Shown here piece by piece: positions 50,709 through 58,660 of a DNA stretch of 64,000 nucleotides; the stretch's first letter is position 1; each line of letters opens with the position of its first letter. The notes under the pieces were generated by a model. The model saw only the letters and a list, made by a program, of their open reading frames with translations, searched no databases and had not been told where the DNA came from. The position numbers and the translations under genes were made by a program. Source of the stretch: JAPHSX01 sp041554195 (GTDB lineage: Bacteria; Pseudomonadota; Gammaproteobacteria; Thiohalomonadales; Thiohalomonadaceae); NCBI GenBank assembly GCA_041554195.1, contig JBFFMJ010000004.1:62001-126000 (forward strand). The letters are read 5' to 3'.

Positions 50709-51091
50709 TGTGTACTACCACAAACAGGGCCAATCAGCGGGTAACGCCAGGGTTGCCCGGCCATCGCCCTGGCCAGCCCGACCACACCCAGCAGCACCAG
50801 TGAGGCGTGGCAAACAGTGAAGTAGAGGAGTGCTACGGTCCAGGCACCAATGCTATCGTAACCACCGACAGCGATGGTTAATATCGTGAATGGCAGTAAC
50901 AACACCCCGGCCCAGATACTGGCGGCCAGTGTCTGGCGCAGGTGACAGAGGGCCAGTGGCGCGGCCACGTCATGCTGTTTTCGATAGAGCACGATCAGCC
51001 AGACAAAGGCGATGCCCGGCAACAATAGCAGGTTGAGCAGATAGAGTGCCTCGGCCATTACGGCCAGCCGCTTGTCTTGGTTAGGATTCAT
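50705..51091 (-). CDS. Four-helix membrane protein in the nor operon
   Basis: A 128-residue integral membrane protein with four predicted helices ('LLNLLLLPGIAFVWLIVLY', 'TLAASIWAGVLLLPFTILTI', 'AWTVALLYFTVCHASLVLLG' and a weaker first or last turn) and a conserved-looking 'CHLRQ' in the first loop. I do not recognise the family. Its four-base overlap with the polyferredoxin gene suggests that the two act together. Confidence 0.7.
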   Translation of the reverse strand: MNPNQDKRLAVMAEALYLLNLLLLPGIAFVWLIVLYRKQHDVAAPLALCHLRQTLAASIWAGVLLLPFTILTIAVGGYDSIGAWTVALLYFTVCHASLVLLGVVGLARAMAGQPWRYPLIGPVCGSTQ

Positions 51092-51103
51092 CGGCTGAAG
51101 CGA

Positions 51104-51928
51104 TCACCGGCCATAGGTCGCGCTGACCACCTCCATCAGTGCATTGGCCGTCTCTTGATCATCGGTGAGTGACTCTACCAGGGAGGCGCGGCACGCCTCG
51201 ACCGGGTCATAGCCACCGTGGATCAGGGTGGCGGCGTAGACTAGCAGCCGGGTGGAGGCGGCCTCTTCCAGGTCGTGATCCTTGAGCGCACGTAACGCGT
51301 TACCCAGTGACACCAGTCGCTTGGCGGTCATCGCATCAATACCGGTTTCACCTTCGACGATCTCCTGCTCTAGTTCCGCTGAGGGATAACCGAATCGCAG
51401 TGCCACGAAACGTTGGCGGGTGGAGGGCTTCATCCCCTTGAGCAGATTCTGGTAGCCGGGATTGTAGGAGACCACCAGCATGAAATCCCTGGGGGCGTGC
51501 AGCAGTTCGTTGGTGCGCTCGATGGGCAGAATGCGCCGATCATCGGTGAGCGGGTGCAGTACCACGGTGGTGTCCTTGCGTGCCTCGACCACCTCATCGA
51601 GATAACAGATCGCCCCCTCGCGCACCGCGCGGGTCAGCGGCCCGTCGTTCCACACCGTGGTGCCATCGCCAATAAGGTGCCGCCCCACCAGGTCGGCGGC
51701 GGTCAGGTCATCGTGGCAGGCGACGGTGTAGAGCTTGCGCGACAGCCGTGCCGCCATGTGGTTGATGAAGCGGCTCTTGCCACAACCGGTCGGCCCCTTG
51801 ATCAGTACCGGCAGCTGGTGGCGCCAGGCATATTCAAACAGCTCTATCTCATTGCCCTGTGGGCGGTAGAAGGGGAGCTCATCCGTTTCATCTTGATTAC
51901 TTGTTGCAATCTGAGGCGTGGAGTTCAT
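51104..51928 (-). CDS. norQ: NorQ, MoxR-type AAA+ ATPase
   Basis: A 274-residue CbbQ/NirQ/NorQ-family ATPase that remodels NO reductase together with NorD. Walker A is GPTGCGKS at about residue 44 and Walker B is 'AICYLDEVVEARKD'. The sensor region is 'DFMLVVSYNPGYQNLLKGMK', characteristic of the family. It starts four bases after the norF stop and should be translated with it. Confidence 0.94.
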   Translation of the reverse strand: MNSTPQIATSNQDETDELPFYRPQGNEIELFEYAWRHQLPVLIKGPTGCGKSRFINHMAARLSRKLYTVACHDDLTAADLVGRHLIGDGTTVWNDGPLTRAVREGAICYLDEVVEARKDTTVVLHPLTDDRRILPIERTNELLHAPRDFMLVVSYNPGYQNLLKGMKPSTRQRFVALRFGYPSAELEQEIVEGETGIDAMTAKRLVSLGNALRALKDHDLEEAASTRLLVYAATLIHGGYDPVEACRASLVESLTDDQETANALMEVVSATYGR

Positions 51929-51932
51929 TTCG

Positions 51933-52211
51933 TTATCCTTGTGGCAGAAGAAAGGCGACTGCGATGAAGGTTCCTACTATTAGAAGATAGCCGCTTAATA
52001 CGGGGCGCCAGAAGCTACCTACCCGGCGCAGCCCCATAAACCAGTCGGCAACCAGTTGCCCCTTGATAAGGGCAATGGTGAGTACGCCCATGACCAGCCC
52101 CTGTCCCTGCAGACCCAGTTCCGCTGCCACGTAGGTCGCGACGGTCAGGGCGAGCAGCAGCAGCCAGATTAGTGTACAGGGGCGTAACAGCCCGTGGTTC
52201 TCTTTTTTCAT
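51933..52211 (-). CDS. norF: NorF, cytochrome c oxidase subunit IV-like membrane protein
   Basis: A 92-residue protein with three predicted helices ('LIWLLLLALTVATYVAAEL', 'LVMGVLTIALIKGQLVADWF', 'YLLIVGTFIAVAFLL'), the length and pattern of the subunit IV/NorF family. It begins one base after the norE stop. NorF is an accessory to NO reductase; its biochemical role is poorly defined. Confidence 0.85.
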   Translation of the reverse strand: MKKENHGLLRPCTLIWLLLLALTVATYVAAELGLQGQGLVMGVLTIALIKGQLVADWFMGLRRVGSFWRPVLSGYLLIVGTFIAVAFLLPQG

Positions 52212-52212
52212 C

Positions 52213-52797
52213 TTAATGCATCACATAGATCAGAGGGAACAGGATCAGCCATACCAAATCGACCATATGCCAGTAGGAGGCCCCGGTTTCGACGCCGGTA
52301 TGCTCCTCGGCACTGTAACCACCCCGGTGTGCCTTGATGGCCACTACCGTGAGGATCACCATCCCCATAATAACGTGCATAAAATGGAAAAAGGTCAGCG
52401 CGATATAAAAGGTATAGAACAGGTTGGTACTTAGCCCAATACCCTGGCTAAAGTGGTGTTGATACTCCATGCCCTTTACCACTAAAAACAGAACGCCAAG
52501 TAAGATGGCGGCCGACAACCAGCGGCTGCATGTGGGGCTATTGCCGCGCTTGATGGCGGCCACGGCACGTACCACAAAATAGCTGCTGGTGATCAGGGTA
52601 ACGGTATTGATTAGCCCCGCCGTTCGATCCAGTGTTAACTGGTAATGGTCGAACAGCTCAACGTTATAACGTCGTGCAAAGGCATAGACGACAAACAACG
52701 CCCCGAACACCGATAACTCAGCCAGGATGAAGACCCAGATGGCCAGATCACCGGGTGGTGATTTTGTGTTTGTTGTCTCAGGAATAGGGTTAGTCAT
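52213..52797 (-). CDS. norE: NorE, cytochrome c oxidase subunit III-like protein
   Basis: A 194-residue protein with five predicted membrane helices and family landmarks 'LAIWVFILAELSVFGALFVV' and 'FYIALTFFHFMHVIMGMVIL'. It ends 'VDLVWLILFPLIYVMH', as COX III-type proteins do. It is accessory to NorCB and does not itself bind redox centres. A terminator separates it from norB, so it may be expressed at a lower level or from its own promoter. Confidence 0.92.
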   Translation of the reverse strand: MTNPIPETTNTKSPPGDLAIWVFILAELSVFGALFVVYAFARRYNVELFDHYQLTLDRTAGLINTVTLITSSYFVVRAVAAIKRGNSPTCSRWLSAAILLGVLFLVVKGMEYQHHFSQGIGLSTNLFYTFYIALTFFHFMHVIMGMVILTVVAIKAHRGGYSAEEHTGVETGASYWHMVDLVWLILFPLIYVMH

Positions 52798-52819
52798 GTG
52801 AATTCAATAATTTTGGATC

Positions 52820-52849
52820 AAAAAAATGGGGGAGTCAGACTCCCCCATT
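52820..52849 (-). terminator. Intrinsic terminator after norB
   Basis: Perfect 11-bp arms AATGGGGGAGT (52825-52835) and ACTCCCCCATT (52839-52849) with a three-base loop CAG. Read leftward, a T-run (complement of the A-run 52821-52826) follows. It lies 25 bases past the norB stop and should make norCB transcripts more abundant than the accessory norEFQ...D genes. Confidence 0.9.
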
Positions 52850-52874
52850 CGATACGACTTACTGCTTGGTATCT

Positions 52875-54260
52875 TTAGGCAGTCTCTGTCTGCTCTTCGC
52901 CGCCGACGAAGAAGCTCATGATGTAGACAATTAAGCCTATCAGGAACACCAGGCCGGCAGCCTCACGCAGCCAGTAGAAGAGAGTGATCTTCTCCTGTAC
53001 CACCATGAATGACTGCGCCGCATCACCACCTATACGCTGCATGTACACCTGCAGGATACCGGCGGCGGTGAGGAACAGGGTGATGAAGACCATGGAGACG
53101 GTCATCAGCCAGAACGACCACATCTCCATCACCTGCGACTTGTTGCTATTGGCCGCGGCACGACCGCGCATCATCGGCATTGCATAGGAGATGATGGTGA
53201 GCACGATCATCACATAAGCACCGTAGAAGGCCATGTGGCCGTGGGCGGCGGTGATCTGGCTGCCGTGGGTGTAGTAGTTGACCGGCGACAGGGTGTGGAT
53301 AAAGCCCCAGACACCGGCACCCAGGAAGGCCATCACCGCGGTTCCCAGCGCCCACAATACAGCCGCCTTGTTGGGGTGCTCACGGCGACGCTGGTTCACC
53401 ATGTTGAAGGCAAATACCGTCATCATGAAGAACGGAATCGGCTCCATGGCGGAGAACACCGAACCGATGATCTGCCAGTACTCCGGGGTACCGATCCAGT
53501 AGTAGTGGTGACCGGTACCGAGGATGCCGGTGATCAGGGTCATCGCGATGATGACGTAGAGCCACTTCTCAATCACCTCACGGTCGACGCCGGTGGTCTT
53601 GATCAGTACAAAGGCGAGGATCGCACCGAGGATAAGCTCCCACACACCCTCTACCCAGAGGTGAACGACCCACCACCAGAACATCTTATCCAGTACCAGA
53701 TTGCTAGGATTATAGAAGGAGAAGAGGAAGAACACCGCCAGACCGGTAAGGCCGAGTAGCAGCACCAGGGTGATGGTGGTCTTGCGTCCCTTCAGCACCG
53801 TCATGGCGATATTAAAGAGGAAGCCCAGTGCGACGACAACGATACCCAGTTTGGTGATGGTCGGCTGTTCCAGGAACTCGCGTCCCATGGTGGGCAGCAG
53901 GTCGTTACCGGTGATCTTGGCCAGGGTGGCGTAGGGCACGGCTAGATAACCGATAATGGTCAGCGCCCCGGCAACCAGGAAGATCCAGAACAGTGCCAGC
54001 GCCAGTTTCGGGCTGAACAGCTCAGACTCGGACTCCTCGGGAACCAGATAGTAGGAGGCCCCCATAAAGCCGAACAGTAACCAGACGATTAGCAGGTTGG
54101 TATGCACCATGCGGGCGACGTTGAAGGGGATCTCCGGAAAGAGGAAGTCACCCATGACATATTGCAGACCCATAATCAGGCCGAACAGGATCTGTGCGGT
54201 GAACAGACCGATAGCGGCGATGAAATAGGGCTTGGCAACCATTTGTGATTGATATTGCAT
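52875..54260 (-). CDS. norB: Nitric oxide reductase large subunit (cNor)
   Basis: A 461-residue heme-copper-superfamily protein that reduces NO to N2O in the inner membrane. About 12 helices are present. Heme b, heme b3 and FeB ligands can be read in 'RMVHTNLLIVW', 'VVHLWVEGVWE' (His and the conserved Glu), 'GTGHHYYW' and 'AAHGHMAFYG'. The short N-terminus, without the quinol-oxidase extension, and the adjacent norC show it is the cytochrome c-dependent form. Confidence 0.97.
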   Translation of the reverse strand: MQYQSQMVAKPYFIAAIGLFTAQILFGLIMGLQYVMGDFLFPEIPFNVARMVHTNLLIVWLLFGFMGASYYLVPEESESELFSPKLALALFWIFLVAGALTIIGYLAVPYATLAKITGNDLLPTMGREFLEQPTITKLGIVVVALGFLFNIAMTVLKGRKTTITLVLLLGLTGLAVFFLFSFYNPSNLVLDKMFWWWVVHLWVEGVWELILGAILAFVLIKTTGVDREVIEKWLYVIIAMTLITGILGTGHHYYWIGTPEYWQIIGSVFSAMEPIPFFMMTVFAFNMVNQRRREHPNKAAVLWALGTAVMAFLGAGVWGFIHTLSPVNYYTHGSQITAAHGHMAFYGAYVMIVLTIISYAMPMMRGRAAANSNKSQVMEMWSFWLMTVSMVFITLFLTAAGILQVYMQRIGGDAAQSFMVVQEKITLFYWLREAAGLVFLIGLIVYIMSFFVGGEEQTETA

Positions 54261-54275
54261 TATTATTTCTCCCTA

Positions 54276-54710
54276 TTAACCTTGAATGTTTGGTGGCCAA
54301 TTACCATCGTCAATTTCGGAGGTCCATTTCAGGAACTCCGCGATACCCTCCAACTCCTCATCGCTGAGATTGAATTGGGGCATGCTGCGACGACCGGGGA
54401 TACCATCGGCCGGACGGCTCTTGATGAAACCGATGATCGCCTCTTTGCTCTCGCCGAAACGGTTGTAGACGTTAGCCAGTTCCGGTGCAAAGTAGGCTCC
54501 CTCACCCATCAGGGTGTGACAGCCGATGCAGTTGTTGTCCTCCCACACCTTCTTGCCAAGTACTACCTGTTCGTTGATGTTTTCCCGATGATCGCGTTCA
54601 GGCAAGCCTCCGACGGTGTCGAAGGAGAGTGCCAGGAACAGTAGGAAGAAAAAGGCGCTTCCACCGTAAAAGATGTTTCGTGCCATGCTTTTTGTAAATG
54701 CACCACTCAT
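54276..54710 (-). CDS. norC: Nitric oxide reductase cytochrome c subunit
   Basis: A 144-residue protein with one N-terminal membrane anchor (about 13-32) and a periplasmic heme c domain: C-I-G-C-H followed by 'TLMGEGAYFAPEL', and Met ligand region 'RRSMPQF'. It passes electrons from cytochromes or cupredoxins to NorB. A strong AGGAGG precedes the ATG, and a DNR box with a near-consensus -10 precedes the gene. Confidence 0.97.
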   Translation of the reverse strand: MSGAFTKSMARNIFYGGSAFFFLLFLALSFDTVGGLPERDHRENINEQVVLGKKVWEDNNCIGCHTLMGEGAYFAPELANVYNRFGESKEAIIGFIKSRPADGIPGRRSMPQFNLSDEELEGIAEFLKWTSEIDDGNWPPNIQG

Positions 54711-54781
54711 TGTTTTCCTCCTTGCGGTGGTAGCCGCGCTTGTTGGGGGTGCTGCTATTTGAATTGTGAAATCTCACGAAA

Positions 54782-54823
54782 ATTAGAGCAAATGACTCTG
54801 CGATTATCCTTGATACATATCAA
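54782..54823 (-). promoter_or_regulatory. norC promoter with a perfect DNR/FNR-type box
   Basis: TTGATACATATCAA (54810-54823) is a perfect TTGAT-N4-ATCAA site. At the class II distance from its centre, 54782-54787 reads TCTAAT on the minus strand, five of six bases of the -10 consensus. The predicted start is near 54775, giving a leader of about 65 bases. The box-to--10 spacing equals that before nirS. The rest of 54824-55076 shows no gene. Confidence 0.9.
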
Positions 54824-55076
54824 GCGGGAGGAAGGGGTGGGGGGAAAGTGGGCCTGCGGTGTGAGATGAGAGAGGATGGGGCCGGAGGCCATGATCAGGC
54901 CGAACAGCGATTTGAGCGCGCTCTGCATTTCGGTGTTTTTAAAATCGCTACGCTCTTCGGTGTGACCCAGGTATCGGTTTGTTCGATGGAGCTGGTATCG
55001 AAACTCCTCACTGCTGAAGGGGCAGCTGGGGCACTGGTTTTTCGCCAGCAGGGTCCATTTCTCTCCCCTCCGTGGG

Positions 55077-56489
55077 TTAGAGCACCTCCGATGCAAAGTC
55101 TGCCAGGCGTGAGCGCTCGCCACGCAGCAGGGTGATATGGCCACTGTGCTCCCAGCCTTTAAAGTGATCGACCACATAGGTAAGACCGGAGTTGGTCTCA
55201 GTGAGGTAGGGGGTGTCGATTTGCGCGATGTTGCCCAGACAGATCACCTTGGTACCTGGGCCGGCGCGGGTGATCAGGGTCTTCATCTGTTTCGAGGTGA
55301 GGTTCTGTGCCTCATCGAGGATGATGAATTTGTTGAGGAAGGTACGGCCACGCATGAAGTTGAGTGAACGCACCTTGATGCGGCTGCTAAGCAGCTCCTG
55401 GGTGGCGGCGCGCTCCCATTCGCTGTTGTGCTCCGACTGGGTGAGCACCTCCAGGTTATCCATTAGCGCCCCCATCCACGGGGTCATCTTCTCCTCCTCG
55501 GTGCCGGGGAGAAAACCGATATCCTCGCCTACCGGTATTGTCACACGGGTCATGATCACCTCGCTGTAGAGGTTTTGATCCAGTGTCTGCGCCAGACCGG
55601 CGGCGAGGGTCAGCAGGGTCTTGCCGGTGCCCGCCTGGCCGACCAGAGTAACGAAGTCGATTTCCGGGTCCATCAGCATGTTCAGCGCGAAGTTCTGTTC
55701 ACGGTTGCGTGAGTTGATGCCCCATACATTATGCGAGGGGCTGTGGTAGTCACGTACTGTCTCAATGATGGCGCTGCCATCCTCCTCGATACGTCGTACC
55801 ACGGCGTGGAAGGTGTCGTCCCCTTCCAGTGCCAGAAATTCGTTGGGATACCAGTTTTCTACCTCAGGTCCACTCAGACGGTAGTAGGTGTGTCCCTCCT
55901 CCTGCCACGACTCCATGGTCTTGCTGTGTTGTTCCCAGAAATCTGCACTGAGATCCTGCATACCCCGGTAGAGCAGATCGACATCTTCCAGCACCTGGTC
56001 ATTGCGGTAGTCTTCGGAGTGGATCCCGAGGATTGCCGCCTTGATACGCATATTGGTGTCTTTGGAAACCAGGGTAACGCTGCGCTCGGGTTGTTCCTGT
56101 TGCAGCGCCAGCGCGGTACCGAGAATGGTGTTGTCGGACTTACTGCCGGGCAGGGTGGAGGGGAGCTTCGCATCCATGATGCGGGTTTGAAAAAAGAGTG
56201 AGCCGTGGGGGGCCTGGCTGGAGTTGAGAAAATCATTCTGGTCCAGCGGGATACCGTCCTGAATCTGCGCGGTACTGATGTGACTCATCAGGTCATCCAT
56301 AAAGCGGCTGGCCTGACGGGCGTTACGCGCCACTTCGGAGTGGCCCTTTTTGTTGTTATCCAGCTCTTCGAGCACCACCATCGGCAGGTAGATGTCGTGC
56401 TCCTGAAAACGGAACAGCGCGGTGGGATCGTGCATCAGTACATTGGTGTCGAGGACGAAAAGACGTTTGCCTTGTGGGGTATCGTTCAT
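55077..56489 (-). CDS. PhoH-family ATPase with N-terminal PIN domain
   Basis: A 470-residue cytoplasmic protein. The N-terminal PIN domain starts 'LFVLDTNVLMHDP' with the acidic residues expected of a ribonuclease. The C-terminal PhoH ATPase has Walker A 'GQAGTGKTLLTLAAGL' and Walker B 'FIILDEAQNL'. PIN-PhoH proteins are thought to act on RNA as linked helicase-ribonuclease pairs; the physiological target here is unknown. It is separated from norC by the norC promoter region and is followed downstream by that region, so it is a separate transcript. Confidence 0.92.
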   Translation of the reverse strand: MNDTPQGKRLFVLDTNVLMHDPTALFRFQEHDIYLPMVVLEELDNNKKGHSEVARNARQASRFMDDLMSHISTAQIQDGIPLDQNDFLNSSQAPHGSLFFQTRIMDAKLPSTLPGSKSDNTILGTALALQQEQPERSVTLVSKDTNMRIKAAILGIHSEDYRNDQVLEDVDLLYRGMQDLSADFWEQHSKTMESWQEEGHTYYRLSGPEVENWYPNEFLALEGDDTFHAVVRRIEEDGSAIIETVRDYHSPSHNVWGINSRNREQNFALNMLMDPEIDFVTLVGQAGTGKTLLTLAAGLAQTLDQNLYSEVIMTRVTIPVGEDIGFLPGTEEEKMTPWMGALMDNLEVLTQSEHNSEWERAATQELLSSRIKVRSLNFMRGRTFLNKFIILDEAQNLTSKQMKTLITRAGPGTKVICLGNIAQIDTPYLTETNSGLTYVVDHFKGWEHSGHITLLRGERSRLADFASEVL

Positions 56490-56518
56490 CGCTAAACCCT
56501 ATTGTTATGGAATTAAGA

Positions 56519-56986
56519 TTAAAGTTGTCTGACCGCCTCAAGCACCTCATCAACGTGTCCTTTTACCTTCACCTTGCGCCACTCCTGGCGCAGTACGCCC
56601 TCGGCGTCGATAAGGAAGGTGGAGCGTTCGATGCCCATGTAGGTCTTGCCGTAGAGCTTTTTCTCCTTAATCACATCGAAGAGCTTACATAGCACCTCCT
56701 CTTCGTCCGACAGCAGCTCGAAGGGGAAGACCTGCTTGGCCTTGAAGTTCTCGTGCCTCTTGACGCTGTCGCGTGAGACCCCGAGGATCTCGGTATTGAG
56801 CTGTTGAAACTCGGCATAGAGGTCGCGGAAGTTCTGCCCCTCGGTGGTACAGCCGGGTGTGGAGTCCTTGGGGTAGAAGTAGAGCACCAGCTTCTTCCCC
56901 TTGAGGTCTTTCAGGGCAATGGTTTGCTCGCCGGTGGCAGGCAGGCTGAAGGCGGGGGCCTTCTTGCCGATGGTCGGTGCGCTCAT
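56519..56986 (-). CDS. bcp: Thioredoxin-dependent peroxiredoxin (BCP type)
   Basis: A 155-residue cytoplasmic peroxidase that removes hydroperoxides. The peroxidatic Cys is in 'DSTPGCTTEG'. The second Cys of the usual C-x4-C pair is absent (CTTEGQ), and a later Cys in 'EVLCKLFDV' may serve as resolver, as in part of the family. The bcp-gcvR neighbourhood is common in gammaproteobacteria. Confidence 0.95.
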   Translation of the reverse strand: MSAPTIGKKAPAFSLPATGEQTIALKDLKGKKLVLYFYPKDSTPGCTTEGQNFRDLYAEFQQLNTEILGVSRDSVKRHENFKAKQVFPFELLSDEEEVLCKLFDVIKEKKLYGKTYMGIERSTFLIDAEGVLRQEWRKVKVKGHVDEVLEAVRQL

Positions 56987-57019
56987 GGTCTCTCCATTCA
57001 GGGGGATTACGAATTAAGT

Positions 57020-57589
57020 TTAGCCCTTGCTGGGCTCCAGAATACCGTCCAGGTTAAGTCCGTCGCAAAAATCGAAAAATTCTTCGCGCAGCCGGGCGAT
57101 GGAGGTATCACCGGGGATGTTGATAATCAGGGTAGCGGTAAACATCGGTGTGCCGGTATGGGCAGCGTTGTAGCTGTCGGTGAAGAGGTCCTGAATATTG
57201 ATATTGCGCCCGGAGAAGAAGTCGGCCAGCTGGTTGACGATGCCGGGGTGATCCAGGGCCACCACATTGACCGAGTAGGGGATGGCGTTGCTCTGGTGGC
57301 GCTGGCTGTCGGTGCGTTTGGAGACAATGGTCAACTCCAGCTTCTCGCCCAGTGCCGGTAGCTGCGCCTCCAGCTTGGCGATGGTATCCCAGCTCCCCTC
57401 AACCATCATCAGGACGGCGAACTCGCCGCCAAGGATGGTCATGCGGCTGTCGAGAATATTGACGCTGCTCTCGCTGATCGGCTGGGTGAGGTTCTTGACG
57501 ATGCCCGGGCGGTCATGCCCCAGGGCGGAGATGACCAGATACTGCTTTGCCGGTGAATTCATAGGGTTAGCGGGGCTCCATTGGCTCAT
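57020..57589 (-). CDS. gcvR: GcvR-like ACT-domain regulator
   Basis: A 189-residue protein with two ACT domains ('YLVISALGHDRPGIVKNLTQ' and 'YSVNVVALDHPGIVNQLADF'), the layout of the glycine cleavage system repressor GcvR, which acts by binding GcvA and not DNA. The start may be 57589 or the internal ATG at 57562 (MNSPAKQYL); neither has a decisive ribosome site. It is divergent from dapA, as in E. coli. Confidence 0.88.
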   Translation of the reverse strand: MSQWSPANPMNSPAKQYLVISALGHDRPGIVKNLTQPISESSVNILDSRMTILGGEFAVLMMVEGSWDTIAKLEAQLPALGEKLELTIVSKRTDSQRHQSNAIPYSVNVVALDHPGIVNQLADFFSGRNINIQDLFTDSYNAAHTGTPMFTATLIINIPGDTSIARLREEFFDFCDGLNLDGILEPSKG

Positions 57590-57658
57590 TCATCATTACC
57601 GCCCAGCGGCGGGGGCAAGAGTGCGTTTTGAGCTAGTCTAGCACCATTTTGCGGGCTT

Positions 57659-57690
57659 GCGCCGCCCATTTTTTTGCGCCTGGGCGGTGC
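57659..57690. repeat. Inverted repeat between gcvR and dapA
   Basis: GCGCCGCCCA (57659-57668) and TGGGCGGTGC (57681-57690) pair over ten positions with one G-T wobble; the 12-base loop holds seven T. It lies in the divergent gcvR-dapA region and could be part of a leader hairpin or a binding site. Confidence 0.35.
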
Positions 57691-57772
57691 TGCTACAGGG
57701 CCTTACACAGCTTGTCATCACAGGGCCGCACAAGTACCATGCACGTTTCGATTTTCCCCTGCGGAGATAGGT

Positions 57773-58657
57773 ATGTTTCACGGTAGTATGGTTGCGCTGG
57801 TAACCCCCATGCAGGTAGACGGTTCGGTCGATTTTGACAGCCTTGCCGGCCTGCTGGAATTCCATGTGGAGAGCGGCACCGATGCCATTGTGGCGATGGG
57901 GACCACCGGCGAGTCGGCCACCCTGGATGAGAAGGAGCACTGTCAGGTGATCCGCCGGGTGGTCGAGCTTATCGCAGGCCGGGTGCCGGTGATCGCCGGT
58001 ACCGGGGCCAACTCCACCTCCGAGGCGATCCACCTCACCCGCTGCGCGATGGAGGCGGGTGCCGATGCCTGCCTGCTGGTCACACCCTATTATAACAAGC
58101 CGACTCAGGAGGGGCTTTACCAGCACTTCCGCGCCGTGGCCGAGGCGGTGGCGGTACCACAGATCCTCTACAACGTACCGGGGCGTACCGCCGTGGATAT
58201 GAGCAACGATACCGTGGATCGTCTGGCCTCTATCTCCAACATCGTCGGCATAAAGGATGCCACCGGTGACATGGCCCGTGGCAAGGAGCTGATCGAGCGT
58301 TGCGGTGACCGCATTGATGTCTACAGCGGTGACGATGCCACCACGCTGGACCTCATTAAACTCGGCGGCAAGGGCGGGATCTCGGTTACCGCCAATGTTG
58401 CCTCGCGTGAGATGCACCAGATGTGCGCCGCAGCGCTGGCCGGTGAGTATGAGCAGGCCAGCGCGATCAACCAGCGCCTGATGCCGCTGCATGAGAAGCT
58501 GTTTGTCGAGTCCAACCCCATTCCGGTGAAGTGGGCGCTATACGAAATGGGGCTGATCCCCGCCGGTATCCGCCTGCCGCTGACCCCGCTTTCTGACACC
58601 TTCCACGACACCGTACGCCAGGCGATGAAAAGCGCCGGCGCACTCCAGGGAAACTAA
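57773..58657 (+). CDS. dapA: 4-hydroxy-tetrahydrodipicolinate synthase
   Basis: Condenses pyruvate with aspartate semialdehyde in lysine/diaminopimelate synthesis. The protein is 294 residues from ATG 57773 (GCGGAG upstream; the open frame continues upstream but without similarity). Motifs are 'GTTGESATL' near the N-terminus, Tyr in 'ILYNVPGRTAVD', and the Schiff-base Lys in 'VGIKDATGDM'. The length is as in E. coli (292). bamC follows directly. Confidence 0.97.
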   Translation: MFHGSMVALVTPMQVDGSVDFDSLAGLLEFHVESGTDAIVAMGTTGESATLDEKEHCQVIRRVVELIAGRVPVIAGTGANSTSEAIHLTRCAMEAGADACLLVTPYYNKPTQEGLYQHFRAVAEAVAVPQILYNVPGRTAVDMSNDTVDRLASISNIVGIKDATGDMARGKELIERCGDRIDVYSGDDATTLDLIKLGGKGGISVTANVASREMHQMCAAALAGEYEQASAINQRLMPLHEKLFVESNPIPVKWALYEMGLIPAGIRLPLTPLSDTFHDTVRQAMKSAGALQGN

Positions 58658-58660
58658 TTG

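Noticed and set aside
37219..54710. The denitrification block as a mobile island
   Set aside because: No integrase, transposase, tRNA end or flanking repeat is seen, and codon use looks like that of the neighbouring housekeeping genes.
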